DNA of 64,000 nt from Epiperipatus broadwayi (GCA_028023455.1 JAQFVV010000017.1:2551001-2615000), one strand, 5' to 3'. Counted from the stretch's first letter, positions 43,650 through 56,356 are shown. The notes: a model not told the origin generated them from the sequence alone. Numbers and translations are program-made.

Positions 43650-44375
43650 ATACATCTCTGATCTGTTATCTTTTACAATCTTTTGGAATCAAGTTTTAAG
43701 ATTTCCAAATCTATATTTATTACCATACCTTCTAGAAAAATGTCCATTTTAGTTCCATTTCAGTTTTTTAAATATTTTCAGTGTTATCTGTTTTCTCACC
43801 CACATATTTCACCTTTCAACCCCTTCTTGCTGCTCTCAACATACATCTCTTTATATTTCATTGAGGAGTCTGAAGTTTCTATATTGATCTTTTGTTAAAT
43901 GACACAAGTCTCAGATCCATGTGGTGAAAGTGGTAAAAACATACTCATATTTTTAAACTTAGGCATATTTCATTTTAATATTCTTCCAAAAGCATTCCAA
44001 GTTTAATTCCATGATTAATATTATCTATTACTGTTTCCACTTGTATTAATCACTGGACAAAAATATTTATAATTGTTTTTTTTTTAATTCATGGTTATTT
44101 ATTTCTTCTCCTATAAAATTCCATTAAACATTGGTTCACTTTTTCTGAGGATTCACTTTTAACCTTAGCTTTTTATTTTCATTTGATAATTCTTGCAGAA
44201 CATCATGTAGTACTGATACATTATTAATAAAAATAACCATACCATCTGTAAAAACTACATGATGTAAATAAGATTTATGTATGTCTATTGCTGTACCTTC
44301 CCATGTAATCCACAAAATATTTCTTATAAAACTATTATTAAATAGAATTTATCCTAAGGAGTGACCTTCTATTGC
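43650..44375 (-). pseudogene. RTE LINE fragment F
   Basis: Minus-strand remnant covering the RT motif C region to near the C-terminus, recognisable by its nucleotide similarity to 39900-40620 (TCTTTTACAATCTTTTGGAA, CATACATCTCTTTATATTTC, CAAGTCTCAGATCCAT, ATTCCATGATTAATA). More decayed than copies A and B; no open frame. The 71-codon plus-strand frame at 43683-43898 is a shadow. Confidence 0.65.
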
Positions 44376-44379
44376 TTAT

Positions 44380-44850
44380 TTAAATAAGGACCAGGAATGT
44401 AATTATCCCTATGTGTTTTATAGTAAATGCAATGCAGAAATTAATATAAGGCTTAAACAGCATTATATTGTTACAAAAGAATTAAGTTGGATTCTTCGAT
44501 GTCTTCAACACTTTAAAGCATGAGCATTTAAATTGGTCATGTTTCCAATTCTCGAATAATAAAAATGGTTTGTAATAAACACAATGATAAGAAACATAAA
44601 AGTAAAGAGGTTTAGTTATTTCTAATAGTAACTTTGTAATGAATAGAAAATCTAACAGTTTTAAGTTGAGTACTATTTGGAATATTCACAATTTGGCTGA
44701 TAACTTTGTAAACTTTGTGTTGAGGTTTGATGTGTGTAACAGTTTTTAAAAATTTTTAAATCTTTTATTTATTGAATTTAACATGGGGGCTCAGTGTGAA
44801 AATATATTTAGATTATACTACTATTTATTAACTATTATTTATCACATGAT
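44380..44850. other. No gene seen
   Basis: AT-rich DNA between mobile elements. Confidence 0.5.
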
Positions 44851-44854
44851 CATT

Positions 44855-45545
44855 CTTTATGCTTACACAAGCTGGTTACACACAGGCAAAACTCTCCATA
44901 CAGTAGCAACATTCGGTGTATACCAAAGTAATCAATAAATGCAGAAAGGTTTGTACATAAAATCCCTATCTAGTACCTACTCATCCAATATCCCAGACTA
45001 GTTTCTAGCTTGTGGCTTTCATTACTGAGGAGCCTTGGATCTGAGAGCAGTGCACTTAGATCTTAGGGTCTAATGCCATCTCCAGCAGCCATCTTTTATT
45101 TTTTTAGCTAACTATAAAGCTTTGAATCCAAAATGAAAACACAATAATATTTTCAAGCCAGCTCATTAGATTATATAGTTGTATAGATCTGAACTCAGGT
45201 CAGCATCCATACTTTTTGGTTTCTTTAGTTCTTTAATAAAAACAGTCACCATCATCATATTGGGCAGGATTAGCATTAAATCATCAAATGTTACATGATT
45301 ACCATTCTTTATCTTTCAGAAGTTGTTTACACACAAGCAAAACTCTCCATACAGTAATAGTGTTCTCAAATCCAAGGCTTTTCACTAATAAAAGCCACAA
45401 GTTGGAATCCAGTCTGGGGATATTGGATGAGTAAGTACTATATTAGGATTTTATGCACAAACTTTTCTGCATCCATTGATTATTCTGTGCAATGAGTGGC
45501 ACTATTTTATGGAGAGTTTTCTCTGTGTGTAAACAATTATTTATC
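44855..45545. mobile_element. Family A palindromic element
   Basis: A minus unit (about 44855-45290) and a shortened plus unit (about 45290-45545) face each other. Both outer ends have CAAAACTCTCCATACAG or its complement. Hammerheads at about 44985-45040 (minus) and 45365-45425 (plus) are both mutated in the CTGATGA core (GTAATGA and CTAATAA), so neither should cleave. Confidence 0.6.
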
Positions 45546-45929
45546 TCTGTATTTTTGGAATTAATATCATTTATGTTTTCCTGAAGATTTATGATGATCA
45601 TATTTTAGTTGTATTTATATACTGGACTTTTTTCCTCATCTAGAATTGATAATCGAATATCTTTAGAAAATTCTTAATTTAATTTAAAATTCCAAAGTAA
45701 AGTTAACTGTTAGTAATAGCACACAGGTTAGTATGTGCACAATGTTTTGAGAGATATTATTTTCCTCTCTTCTTCAGGTGTTGCTGGCCCGACTAGTGAC
45801 AACCTGGGCTCTTGGATTCTTTAATTTTTAAGATAATAGTCTAATCAACTGAGCCATTTTGCCAACAGCAGCAGTACGTAGAATCTTTCATATACTTATC
45901 TGAGTTTTTCTCCTGATTTCTCCATTTTT

Positions 45930-46404
45930 CCTAAGGAAAAAGTTGATTAGTGGTTTCCATACATTATGTATCATTACACTAAGTTGGCTAATGGGGTTAT
46001 TTGCCATTGTCATGTGAGCAGAAGCTTTGAATTTTCTTTTTTGTACCTTTTCTTCTCTACCCAATATTTTTGTATTTTACCAATTGAACATATGTTCATT
46101 GGTACATACATGATCTGCTACCTTAGAAACATTTGTTTTTCTCTTCTAATCATCAGTTTGTGTTTCCACAGATGTTTTTCAATGGGGTGACTAGTCTCAT
46201 CAATATACATTCTTCCACATTCACATAGTATTTCACAAATATAGTCTTTGTTTTTCAGCATTTCGAGTTTAGGCTTTGTAGATGTTGAAATTTCTCATAG
46301 TGTGGTATGGCTCACAAAAACTGTTCTGATATTGTACTGATTGCAGATTTTTCTTAATTTGTCTGCTATTTTTGGTATATATGGATGTACTATAGTACAA
46401 AAAA
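45930..46404 (-). pseudogene. Penelope-like protein, C-terminal GIY-YIG part (minus)
   Basis: Minus translation pieces: HPYIPKIADKLRKICNQYNI and RTVFVSHTTL (the linker that precedes the nuclease in Penelope-like proteins), then YICEILCECGRMYIDETS, corresponding to the GIY...YIG core with conserved C-x-C-G and the ET pair, and HKLMIRREKQ. Further on, frames with ICSIGKIQKYWVEKK match the terminal block. The canonical G-I-Y is reduced to YIC, and frameshifts plus a stop break the protein. In active elements this single-strand-specific endonuclease primes reverse transcription. No reverse transcriptase domain remains. Confidence 0.7.
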
Positions 46405-46745
46405 TTCTAACATCTACAAAGCCTAAACTTGAAATCTGAAAAACAAAAACTGTATCTATGAAATACCATGTGAATGTGGAGAATTGTATATTAGTGAGAC
46501 TAGTTGCCCCATTTTAAAGTGATTGAAAGACCACAAACTGATGATTAGAAGAAAACAGATGTGTCTAAGATAGAAGACCAAGAATGTGACAGTGAACATA
46601 TGTTCAATTGGGAAAATATAAAAATATTGGATAGAGAGGAAAAGGTACAAAGACACAAATTCAAAGAAGCTGTTCACATGACTATGGCAAACACCATAAA
46701 TCAATCTGTTGTGACTATATATAATCTATGAAAACCATTAATTAA
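46395..46745 (+). pseudogene. Penelope-like GIY-YIG relic (plus, inverted copy)
   Basis: Plus translation: CIYEIPCECGELYISETSCP followed by LKDHKLMIRRKQM, then after frameshift EHMFNWENIKILDRE-type and ending KEAVHMTMANTINQ-type frames. The pattern IY-x-I-P-C-x-C-G-x-x-Y-I-x-E-T is the GIY-YIG signature of Penelope-like elements, better preserved than in the minus arm. It lacks the linker found on the minus arm because the palindrome centre cuts it. Confidence 0.72.
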
Positions 46746-47334
46746 CTTTGCCTCTAGGAAAAAGTGGAGAAATCATGAGGAACGTAATATATAAGTATAT
46801 GAAATTTCTACTGATTATTGCCTTTGACACAATGGCTCAATTGATTAGTGTTATAAATTCAATATTCAAGAATCTAAAGGGCCGGATTGATTCCCATGCT
46901 AGTTCTGTCACAGGTCAAGTCAGCAACACCTGAAGAAGAGAGGTGAATACCTCTAGAAGCATTGTGCTTATACTAACCTGTGTGATATTACTAACAGTTG
47001 AATGGAATATTTAAATAAAGTTAAAACTTTTTTAAATACACTAAATACTAGATGATGGAATTAGTCTAGCATATAAATACAAATAATATTCTTTGTGTTT
47101 ACATTTATTTTTTGTGATGTTTTCTTTTTTTATGAAATATTTTGATGAAATTATCATCATAAAACTTTATAAATAGTAATATTTTAGTGTCACCTATGTA
47201 ATCTAATCATTATCATTACATTTTGATAAGTATTTTTCAGAACATGACCCTATCTCTGACCTTATAGTCCTAAAGTTTAATTACTATGAAATGCTTATTG
47301 GTCATTTTTATAACCCCTCTCAACATTTGGATGT

Positions 47335-47675
47335 AAATTACTATTCTAAAACTGTTTTTACTTCCAGACTGTTATTTTAGTTGATATGACTATAAATTTC
47401 ACTATGGATGAGTTGTAATCATCTTGATAAAAAGTTTGATGCAGAATTGGCAAACAAACTGCTAAGTATGTAACTTTTAATTTCTTCTTTACTTTTTCCT
47501 TGAATATCAATATCATTACTACATTTTTCCAATGAACTGATGTATCTTCATTATTTAAAGGTTTGGAGTATAGTTTTGCAAACAATTTCTTTATTTCTTT
47601 GCCCACTTTTTTAAATTATCAATAATAATTTCATCTTTATAGAATTGCAAATCTCACCTCTTCAATTATAATGAT
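47335..47675 (-). pseudogene. RTE LINE fragment D
   Basis: Minus translation LFAKLYSKPLNNEDTSVHWK followed by NVVMILIFKE aligns with the RT start of element A (LYSKCLNDKDVPDDWKNAVLILIFKK). Both sides are frame-broken: upstream EEVRFAIL, downstream KMITTHP and NSF-type remnants. Internal RTE piece without either end, so it has been eroded or partly deleted. Confidence 0.7.
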
Positions 47676-48069
47676 CCACAGCATGTTTTTATTTGAAATT
47701 AAATATAACCACCAAAATGGTTGTTTAGTTTTTAGTGCATATAAAAATATTTTTTGTAAAATATTTTTTATATATATTATTTTTTACTTTTTAGTATTTG
47801 GATATTTTCTAAACAACATCCCCATATTTGTACTATTTGAAATGAAATTGGCAGATATGTTAAAAATTATTTACAAGAGTATTTTATTTGTTTAAGAAGG
47901 CAGCATTTTTCAAAAAGCAAGTTTTAGTTAAACAATCAAGAGAAATTAAGATTCTATTATTCATTTATTTTCTTTCTATTTTAATTAATGATTATAAAAT
48001 TCAATGAAAATATATTTATAAAAACAAATATCACCATCTATTGCACATCACTAAACACATATTAAAATA

Positions 48070-48480
48070 ATATCAATATTGCTAAGACTACTAATATATG
48101 ATATGGCTGAAGATCTATCAGCCCCATATAGCTATTTGAGTTGGATAGCTGGGTTTGAAGACATGTAGGTGTCTGAAAATTTCAGATTTTCCACTCAATA
48201 GATAACTTTTAGTTAAATGCTGGCTTTGGGTTGGTATTTTTAGATCTAGTGTCTGAACCTACCCTGACACCTCTCTGAGGAGTGCCAAAGCATGAAGCCA
48301 TGGTCAGGGGTTTGGGGAAGGGTTCCTGACAGAAATATTTTAAATGCTTTCCCTGGCTAAGCATTTATCACAAAGCTTATTGAGGAATTGGCAATCCTCA
48401 TTGTTTATAACTTAAAAGCTTAAGAGAATAGGGTCATGTGATCTATGACTCTTATTTTGACTATTTAATATCAATATAAT
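48070..48480 (+). mobile_element. Family B hammerhead repeat, copy 2
   Basis: Matches 38375-38760 block by block and extends through the hammerhead to TTTGGGGAAGGGTTCCTGAC and GGTCATGTGATCTATGACTC. GC content is locally higher, suggesting less decay than copy 1. Confidence 0.62.
48262..48322 (+). ncRNA. Hammerhead ribozyme motif (family B, three-pair stem III)
   Basis: CTGAGGA 48275-48281 (position 7 free), stem II GTGC/GCAT with loop CAAA (48282-48293), GAA 48294-48296, stem III GCC/GGT closed by AT (48297-48304, with G-T at the 15.1-16.1 position instead of A-T), C17 at 48305. Stem I pairs CCTCT (48270-48274) with AGGGG (48306-48310), plus one A-T pair and a distal TCCC/GGGG helix. The only weakness is the 15.1 G. 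Confidence 0.6.
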
Positions 48481-48484
48481 TTGA

Positions 48485-51120
48485 AATTCAGCCTACCAAT
48501 ATTTTTAGACAGAATAAATCTGGAATATTGTATTGTCATAGACTTGTAACATGTACAAAATTTGAAGAAAATTCATTTGACCAAAGTATGTTAGAAATCC
48601 GTTACAAGATTTGATCCAAACAAACAAATAAATAGAATTTCTAAGTTAAATAAAAGCAATTTAAAATTAATATCTCAAATAAAATATAACTTGTCTGAAT
48701 ACTATATACTTTTTTTCCCCTTGATCTTTTGCCGTCTCTATTTTTAAATTATTTTTATTTTATTTTCAAACTAAATATTTTTTTACATGAAGATAATTAC
48801 AGACCCAGTTTCTATAGTTGTACTATGCTTCCTCCACCAGGGATCACATTGCAATACAATTGCATTTAAAAAATTTTATAACCATGTTCATTAAGTTTGT
48901 TCTCGACCATCACCATAATAGCTGAGATAGTCTCTGCTGACCATTAGTGAATAGTCAGTTAGATTGATTTCAAGCTCTATTTTAAAAAAAAATCTTAAGT
49001 ATTTAAAAAGATTCAGTTTATTTAATCTGGATTCATACCTAGGTCATGGACATAATGGTAATTAAAACAACCATTATGTCTTAAGGCTCAATCGCATCTT
49101 CCCTTCTGAAAGGTTTTGTTTTTAGGTACTATATATGATTTTTTTCTTCTAATGTAATTCAATAATTTTTCCTTTCTTTGATCTTCTTTCTCTCACTTTT
49201 TAAGCTTCTAAAATATTTTTTTATGATCTATATATCTATTATATCCAATTTAGTTATGTTTAGTTATTCATATATATAATTTCTATTGTAATAATTCTCA
49301 GCGATCTCAACTTTCCATCAATAAAAAAAAATCATCTACTGCAGTAAAGAGTAAAACTGTAGGAATATTTAAAAAAAAAACAACAACATTATTTTGTAAG
49401 AAATGATATCATGTGACAACCAATATAAAAATTTTAGAAAGTGTTTTTTTTTTTTTTTTGAAAAGAGTGTACTATGATTTTCACTGAACCTAATTTTATA
49501 TTGTGTTTAAGTATTTGAAATAAATGTCATTTTAGTTTTATAAATCTCAATTATTATTCACATTTAATTATTAAGTTAACTGAAACATTTTTAGAAAAGA
49601 ATTTATTAAGAAGAAAATCAAGATTCACTAAAATCAAAATAGGTGTATATGAATAATAAAGATTGAAGACTTTTTAAAAAAATATTAATAAAAATTTTCC
49701 CAACAAGATCCAAATTTTTTCAGATTGTTATCCGACTGTCAGTTTAGTTGGTCATCTAATATTTGTCAATAACTAAGTGTTGGATTAAAATGACGAATTT
49801 GTGCAAACCAATGATTTAAACATGAGAATATAATTTTTAAATCGTAACAACTTATCACCATATTTTAAAATTGCCAAGAGTTAGTCAGGACATGTATTTT
49901 TAGCCTACCTATTTAACTTGTATTGAGGATAAATTTAGAATTAATTAACAATCTTAGATTGTTTCAATGACATCATATTTATGGTGAAAATATGTGAGAG
50001 CACTTAAGTTTAGATAATGGAGTGAATCCTTGCATGGATTGATGCAGTAGGTGAAGCATCTAATTTCGAATCAGGAAGTGTCAGAATCAGGGCCTGACCA
50101 TGTGAATTCATAATGAGGAGCAAAGATCAAACATGTAAACAAATATGACCTGTATCTTCAAAGTAAATAGTCACAAGAAGATTATGGACATTTGTTTTAT
50201 GGGCTGCAGTAACCTTTGCCCATCCAACAGAGAGTGCAAACAAAAAGAGCATGTATTTAAGTGAAACAAAAAATACTACAAGGAGATTGTGGATACTTTT
50301 TTGCTTCTTTACTTAGGCAACCTTCAGGATGCGATATCTGCTGGCCAAACTGACAAAGATAAAACATATACCAAACAAAAGACATCAATACAACAATAGA
50401 AGTCTGTATTCTATTTGTACATTTGTGTAAGACACATACAGAAGAAATTTAATTAATGTACAAATATAAAAACAATAATAAACAAAAACATTCATTTTAC
50501 ACTATGGGGTCTACCACCCTGCCACCCCTGTGGATGGTTCCTCACTGGTAGGATCAATTCTGGAATTCACAAGTCTAGTACTTAAACTTGTTATGAACTT
50601 CTGAGCAATAAAACCATACACCTTTTTTTTTTGAAAATGTGAGAATATAGCTAAATATGAAGGAGAAATAATTACAATACAAGCTCAAAAGTTAACATCA
50701 ATATGAATAATAAAGATGTAGAAGTAATTAACAATTTTTGGATTATCTAATCAATAATTAAGAGATTTATTGCTGATTAATATCAATCAGTATTGCAATA
50801 AAGAATATGAATAAGGTTTTTAAATAAAAGACATATCTTGAAACTAAAACTTAATGTTTGTGTGACTCTCTATGGTTGTGCAAGTTGGGCACACACACTA
50901 AAAAAAGAGTAAAGAAAGTATTAATTTCTTTGAATTGTAATGTTGTGAAGATTTTTTAAAAGTTCATGTATAGCAACTATTAAATAAGGAATAATTTCAC
51001 ACTTGAATCACAAATGGCTCAGCTAAAATTGCACTGTTTGATAACACCATCAGAATAGATAAGGTATTATAAAGTGTATTATTTTGTAAAAGCTGCTTCT
51101 GAAAATATATCAACAGTGAG
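48485..51120. other. No gene seen
   Basis: AT-rich, with T and A homopolymers at 49445-49460. The segment 50000-50600 is less AT-biased but has no open frame or recognisable motif on either strand. Confidence 0.45.
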
Positions 51121-51126
51121 ACATAT

Positions 51127-51240
51127 AAAGCCTTTTTTTCATATGTCATAGCATCAGCCAGGAGGCGAACCCACAACTGTCTGCAACCAACTACTTGCTT
51201 GCAAGGTTGCTGTGCTGACCTCTCGGCTAACAATGCTTGA
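51127..51240 (-). mobile_element. tRNA-derived SINE, copy 2
   Basis: Minus strand: tRNA-like body (51237-51150) with acceptor ends AGCAT/ATGCT, box A TAGCCGAGAGG and box B GGTTCGCCTCC, then ATGACATATG and an A run (T run at 51133-51139 on plus). Same family as 33853-33962; the middle differs, with a long variable region. The minus open frame at 50997-51233 is a shadow of it. Confidence 0.7.
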
Positions 51241-51249
51241 CATCTTTAA

Positions 51250-52495
51250 TTGTAAAAGTAAAACTCCTTTGAATTGCCTGAATAACCAAGAAAATAAAAA
51301 ATTATTATTTATATAATGATCTGTTGTCAGTTTTGTCTTGACAATATTTAGTAATAAGAATTTATAATTGTCTTTATGAAGTATTATAACTTTATCTTTC
51401 TTATTGCATTGCCAAATTCATATAATATAAATATCATTTATGTTCTTTTATTACTTTTTACAATGTTTTGTTTTCACCCTATTGACGGTTTTTCTTGCCC
51501 CAACAATCCTCTTCAAAACTTTTTCTTAAATTTTCAAATTTTGATTTGAAAATATAAGTAGAAGTTCTGAAAAAGGTTGCTGGGGCAATCAAAACTAATA
51601 ATAGTAGGTTGTAAAAAGCATTGTAAAAAGTAATAAAAAACATAAATGATATTAATTTATAATTGTTAAAAGGTAATCTGATTTCTAACATTTTTAAGAC
51701 TGCAGATCATATAAATAATCTGAATCTCAAAAGCGAAAAAAGTACACCCATAATTGAAATAGGTTAAAACTTTGATCACTAATGAGAAAAGAGTGATACA
51801 CCACATGGATACTGAATTCTTTCTATCTTCTTTTAATATCATGGCTAAATTGGTAAAAGATGTCTCTTTAATCCAGTCTTAAAGGCATCTAACTGAATTC
51901 ATTCTGTAATTTATGTATTTGTTTTGTTTACAATATATACATTTTTTTTTTTAAAATAAATTTTTCTAAAATATAAGTGCTACTAATGTGGGAGTTTTCT
52001 GCCGATCAAACGGCTTTTTTTAATTATATTTCTGATAAAAATTTAATTTAATAAGATCGTTTTTCTTATCCTTGGAAAACGCTTAATTTATCCATACATG
52101 ATTGCTAAAATAAATAAGAGCATATTATTAAAGTATGAAATTGCCTAAAATCATTTTATCTCAATATTACTAAGATTTGCATTAAATATTTTACTAAGTG
52201 GATATAATTCCAACCCTGACCGATTTAAGCTAAATCTTGAACCCACATGTGTTTTGTGCAAATAATTAACCAGAAGAAATGCTACACCTTTTTCAAACCT
52301 GCCCATACTTCCCATCCATATGCCTATTTGTAATTTAAAAGCATACAATCAACCTCAAGCAATTACTTTAAAAATATATAATATATTTTCAGCCCTACAA
52401 TGCATCTGCAATTATTTACATACTAAAAAGCATATGGCATTGCACACTATTCCATAATATTTGACAATAAGAAATACAATGTACTCAAAAAATAA
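51250..52495. other. Non-coding; holds repeat copy 51558-51668
   Basis: The only recognisable feature is the second copy of the 184-275 repeat, with CTGAAAA (core mutated) and stem II GGTTGC/GCAATC. Elsewhere nothing seen. Confidence 0.45.
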
Positions 52496-52499
52496 ACAA

Positions 52500-52800
52500 T
52501 AAATTGTTCAACTCATATCTGGTATTTTTAATCTAAAGTTTAAATATCCTAGAACCTCACTGAGGACACCAGTAACAGAAACAAGTCTGGGGTTGTGGAT
52601 ATTTTGCAAAGCTTGTTAAGAGTTTATTTTGCAAGCTCTATATATAACTCATATTTATACTTTACCCAGGATAATCATGACCAAAATTTGGCAATCAAAA
52701 ATCTACCTGAGTTGTGCTCTCTTATAGCTTAGAGCTTTATTTCCATCAACACACCCCATCATATTTTATTTTTGAAAATAAACATCTGCATTTTTGTTCA
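52500..52800 (+). mobile_element. Family B fragment
   Basis: GGTATTTTTAATCTAAAGTT and the hammerhead region align with 38540-38640 and 48230-48330; sequence after 52640 is decayed. Confidence 0.45.
52545..52604 (+). ncRNA. Hammerhead motif, stem II decayed (family B)
   Basis: CTGAGGA 52560-52566, GAAAC, stem III AC/GT closed by AA, GTC, then TGGGG pairing with upstream CCTCA. Stem II has lost its pairing, so the copy is probably inactive although every core base survives. Confidence 0.5.
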
Positions 52801-52804
52801 TTTT

Positions 52805-55615
52805 AGTTATCATGATTATATTAGATGATGTCATCTTCAAATTCAAATTACGTGTCATTGTGGTCATAGTTGCATCAAAATTTTGCCTAAAATTTATTCT
52901 ATTGTAAATACATAAATATTTGTGTATAGTTTGTTATTAATAAAGTTATATATATATTATCACCATAAAAGAGAACCACAATTGATCAGTCCTTCCAACC
53001 AACCAATTGCCATCAAGTTGGGTGAGGAAAGTAAAATCCCATGTAATAGCTAAGCTCAGTGGGTTTATAAAATAAATGCCATATGTTACAATAAAAAGAT
53101 AGATAGCGGTAAGCCTTTATAATAAAATATTATGAAAATACAAAGCATCACTATTAATAACTCAAGAGGAAGAGAAATCTCAACTCACTCTAGCACAAAT
53201 AAAGGATTATGACTATTGTGAGCAAATGCCATTAAGGTTACATTTTAAATTTCTTTTCTTCTATCAATATCTACTACAATTACCATTTAATTCATCTCTT
53301 CAGTATCTCTTTTCCATGATCAGATAAAAATATACTTAAGTCTTATAAAATTTTAAAACGTTCTTTGAAAATCTATGCTGTGTAAGATCCTTCTTTTGAA
53401 TGTAATTTCTTCGTTATTAAAATAAATTTAAATAATATAGTTCACAAAATTAAATTTAAGGATATATCAGGGTAAGATGATCTCATTTTAATTATAAAAT
53501 AATTTTTTTGACTTTTTAAAATCTATTCTATATTGAATGAAATCCTAGTTAATAAAATAAATAAGATATACACTTCCAGTAACCTAATGTCTTATCATAA
53601 TTACAATAAATATCAATACTATTGCTAACTTAAATAAAATAAAAGAAGAGCTTTTTGATTTTAGAATAAGATAAAGAATAATCTAGGATTACATTCAAAT
53701 ATTAAGAATGGGTAAGGAATTTCATAGCTATTCTAAATACCGAGAATAAATCCACTTAAATGTCTTTTAATATTAACTGCATTCTTGTAAAATTAAATTT
53801 TATCATAATAAATATGATCTTCAAATATGCAAATGATTTTTAAATAAACATGCACAATGATTTGAAATAAGCAAATCAGATTAGTTAAAGTGATTTAAAA
53901 TAATAAATCAAATTATAATTCTTTATTAAACAAAATACACCTTTAATTATGTGTAATTTTAACATTTAAATAATTCAATAAAGTTACTCTTATTACTTTC
54001 AATGTTCGTGTGCTCTTTTAGCAAATACGCTCAAAATAATTTATAATATTTTATACCTACTGAAATTTTAGTTAAGATGTGGAATGATTTCTGATTGATA
54101 AGTGGATTGATGTGAACAAACAACTATGAGAAATCTCTTAAATAAGAAAAACAAATATTTATTCTACAGAAAAACAAATACAAAATTACAAATACTAATT
54201 CTATTTTGAGTGCACATAACCAAAGGCTTTCACAACATTACTTCCTCAAAATTTATGACAGAAGGATTAAAACTTTTATATCTTGCTTTATAAAAAAAAT
54301 TAATTGGATTAAGCAAAAATAATCCATCAGATTAAAATAGACTTTCTATTGCTTAATTATCAAAAAGTTCTCACTTCTCAATGAATTCATATGATGATAA
54401 TAACCGTTATATAAGTAGTGTCCCTCTTTATAAATATTTAATTACTCAATAATAATAATAGTTTACCAATACAGTGATGAAGGAGTGATAAAAGATTATT
54501 GTCTAGTTATGGCTAAATAAACTTTATTTATTTTTTATTATTTGTCTTTCATTATTAGCAAAGCTCAAATATAGGACTTATACATCTACAATAAATTATT
54601 CACATCTAAACCAACCATCAATATGTTATAGAGGTAAAGTAGAATTCCTCAAAACCTTGTTAAAACAGCTAAAATGCCATATAAAGACATGGTACAATAT
54701 TGCATATGCTGTATAACATCATTAACAACAAACTAAGTCCATCTACAAATAACTGAGTAAAGTAATGTAAATATTATGATGGCATAACTCATAAAAATGC
54801 ACCTACTTTTGAGAGCAATAAAAAGCATCTAGGATTTTGTCACTAGTCAGGAAAAATGCTGATGATGCACATCAACCACAAAATATTAAACAATAGTTGC
54901 CTTAAAATAAAGTCTAAGATAAGAGAGAGAGACTAATATTACAATCTCTACATACACTGACAAAAATACGAATTCCTAAAATAGAGAGATAAGCTACTAT
55001 ATCTAAACTAAATACTATAGCTAATGGATGTGAAAGAGGATAAATAATAATAAGTAATACCAAATATGACTTGATTACAATTAGGCAATAAATGAACATA
55101 AAATAAATAATAGAAAAATACATTTACTTATTCAGTGTACAAAGTATACCTTTATAAATAAATGATTTATATGCAAAAAAGGACACATACTATTTTTTTA
55201 AAAAAATGCAAATATAATAGATTGCTATTTTGAGACTTTAAGTCAAAATATTTCAAAAATATCATATAAAATAGAAAATAATATGCACCTGAAATAAAAT
55301 GTATGTAAAAATCATAAATACAAGTAAAATGCAACCTTTTACCATTCAAAATAAACAATGAAATAAAGAAAAGTCCTGCTTTCTTCTTTTTTTAATCATT
55401 CACCATTAAACTGGAACAGGAATAGGATTATTTGGCAACAAAATCTTGTGGAAAGCAAACATATGCATAATAAAATGCAATATATTTATAATATCAAACT
55501 CGAGAATATAAACTATGAAATATGGAAAGTGCTTTTTATATATACTTAATAAAATTTCAGATAATTACATTAGCAAATAGTTAAGATTTTATTTCATTAA
55601 TGCTTAAATAAATTC
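52805..55615. other. No gene seen
   Basis: Long AT-rich desert. The open frames at 54914-55123 and 55167-55358 (minus) are hydrophobic, low-complexity products of A/T-rich codons with no identifiable domain. Confidence 0.5.
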
Positions 55616-55621
55616 ATATAT

Positions 55622-55988
55622 ATATGTGCTCTGCGCACAGGTAATGAAGCTATTAATAAATTGTCAAAATTTTTACCACCAAGCACTTTTGGGACAGTCT
55701 ACAGTCCCATATTCATGGTGAGTTATTCTGTTAATAACCGTAAAACTATGCAAATTTTATGCAAACTTATGTGCAGATGTTACGTGGACCATTTACGAGA
55801 TAGGGAATAGCAGGCCTCTCTTCTGTTGATTGCCGATGGGTCAGCCGCAATGAAGTAAGCTTCTCTAACTTTACAGTTATTAACAGAATAACTTGCCATG
55901 AATATGGGACTGTAGACTGTCCCGAAAGCGCTTGGCAGTAAAAATTTTGACAATTTATTAATAGCTTCATTACCTGTGTGCAGAAAAT
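55622..55988. mobile_element. Inverted-repeat element, about 365 bp (MITE-like)
   Basis: Arms of about 115 bp (55630-55740 and 55873-55985) share CAGGTAATGAAGCTATTAAT, AATTTTTAC, GGGACAGTCTACAGTCCCAT and TTATTCTGTTAATAAC as complements. A unique centre of 130 bp contains CGATGGGTCAGCCGC. TA runs border both sides and hide any target duplication. The minus open frame at 55767-56006 lies inside. Confidence 0.6.
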
Positions 55989-56356
55989 ATATATATATAT
56001 TAGCAAATAATAAGATACATGTATGACTTATTTACTGAATAAATAAGCATCCATTGGTTTTACACTACATATTTAATAAGTTGTAATAAATATTATTTAA
56101 TATTTGACCACATTTCCAAATTAATTCATCACAATATTATCTTAAATTGTTGTAATAAATCAATATTTTGCAGGAGAATACTTTACAAATTATATTTATT
56201 AAAAATTATAAAAATATTCTGCAGGAGAAAGATATTTATTTGAAATGTTACATTCATAATGATAACTGTTTCCATAGCAATGCTTAGGGAGAAAAAAGAG
56301 CTTGAAGGTTTTAAAATATTACAGGAAGTATTTTGCTATTTTATAACAAATAAGTT

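Larger units (their letters stand above)
45588..47090. mobile_element. Penelope-like element relic, long palindrome
   Basis: Arms of about 650-690 bp (45588-46270 minus, 46395-47090 plus) are inverted copies around a spacer of about 125 bp. Reading outward each arm holds the GIY-YIG end of the protein, a short unique part, a tRNA-like segment, the CTGAAGAAGAG block and the tail ending near ATAAATACAA. Inverted partial copies are a known habit of Penelope-like elements. The two arms differ by perhaps 20 percent, so the palindrome is old. Confidence 0.65.
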
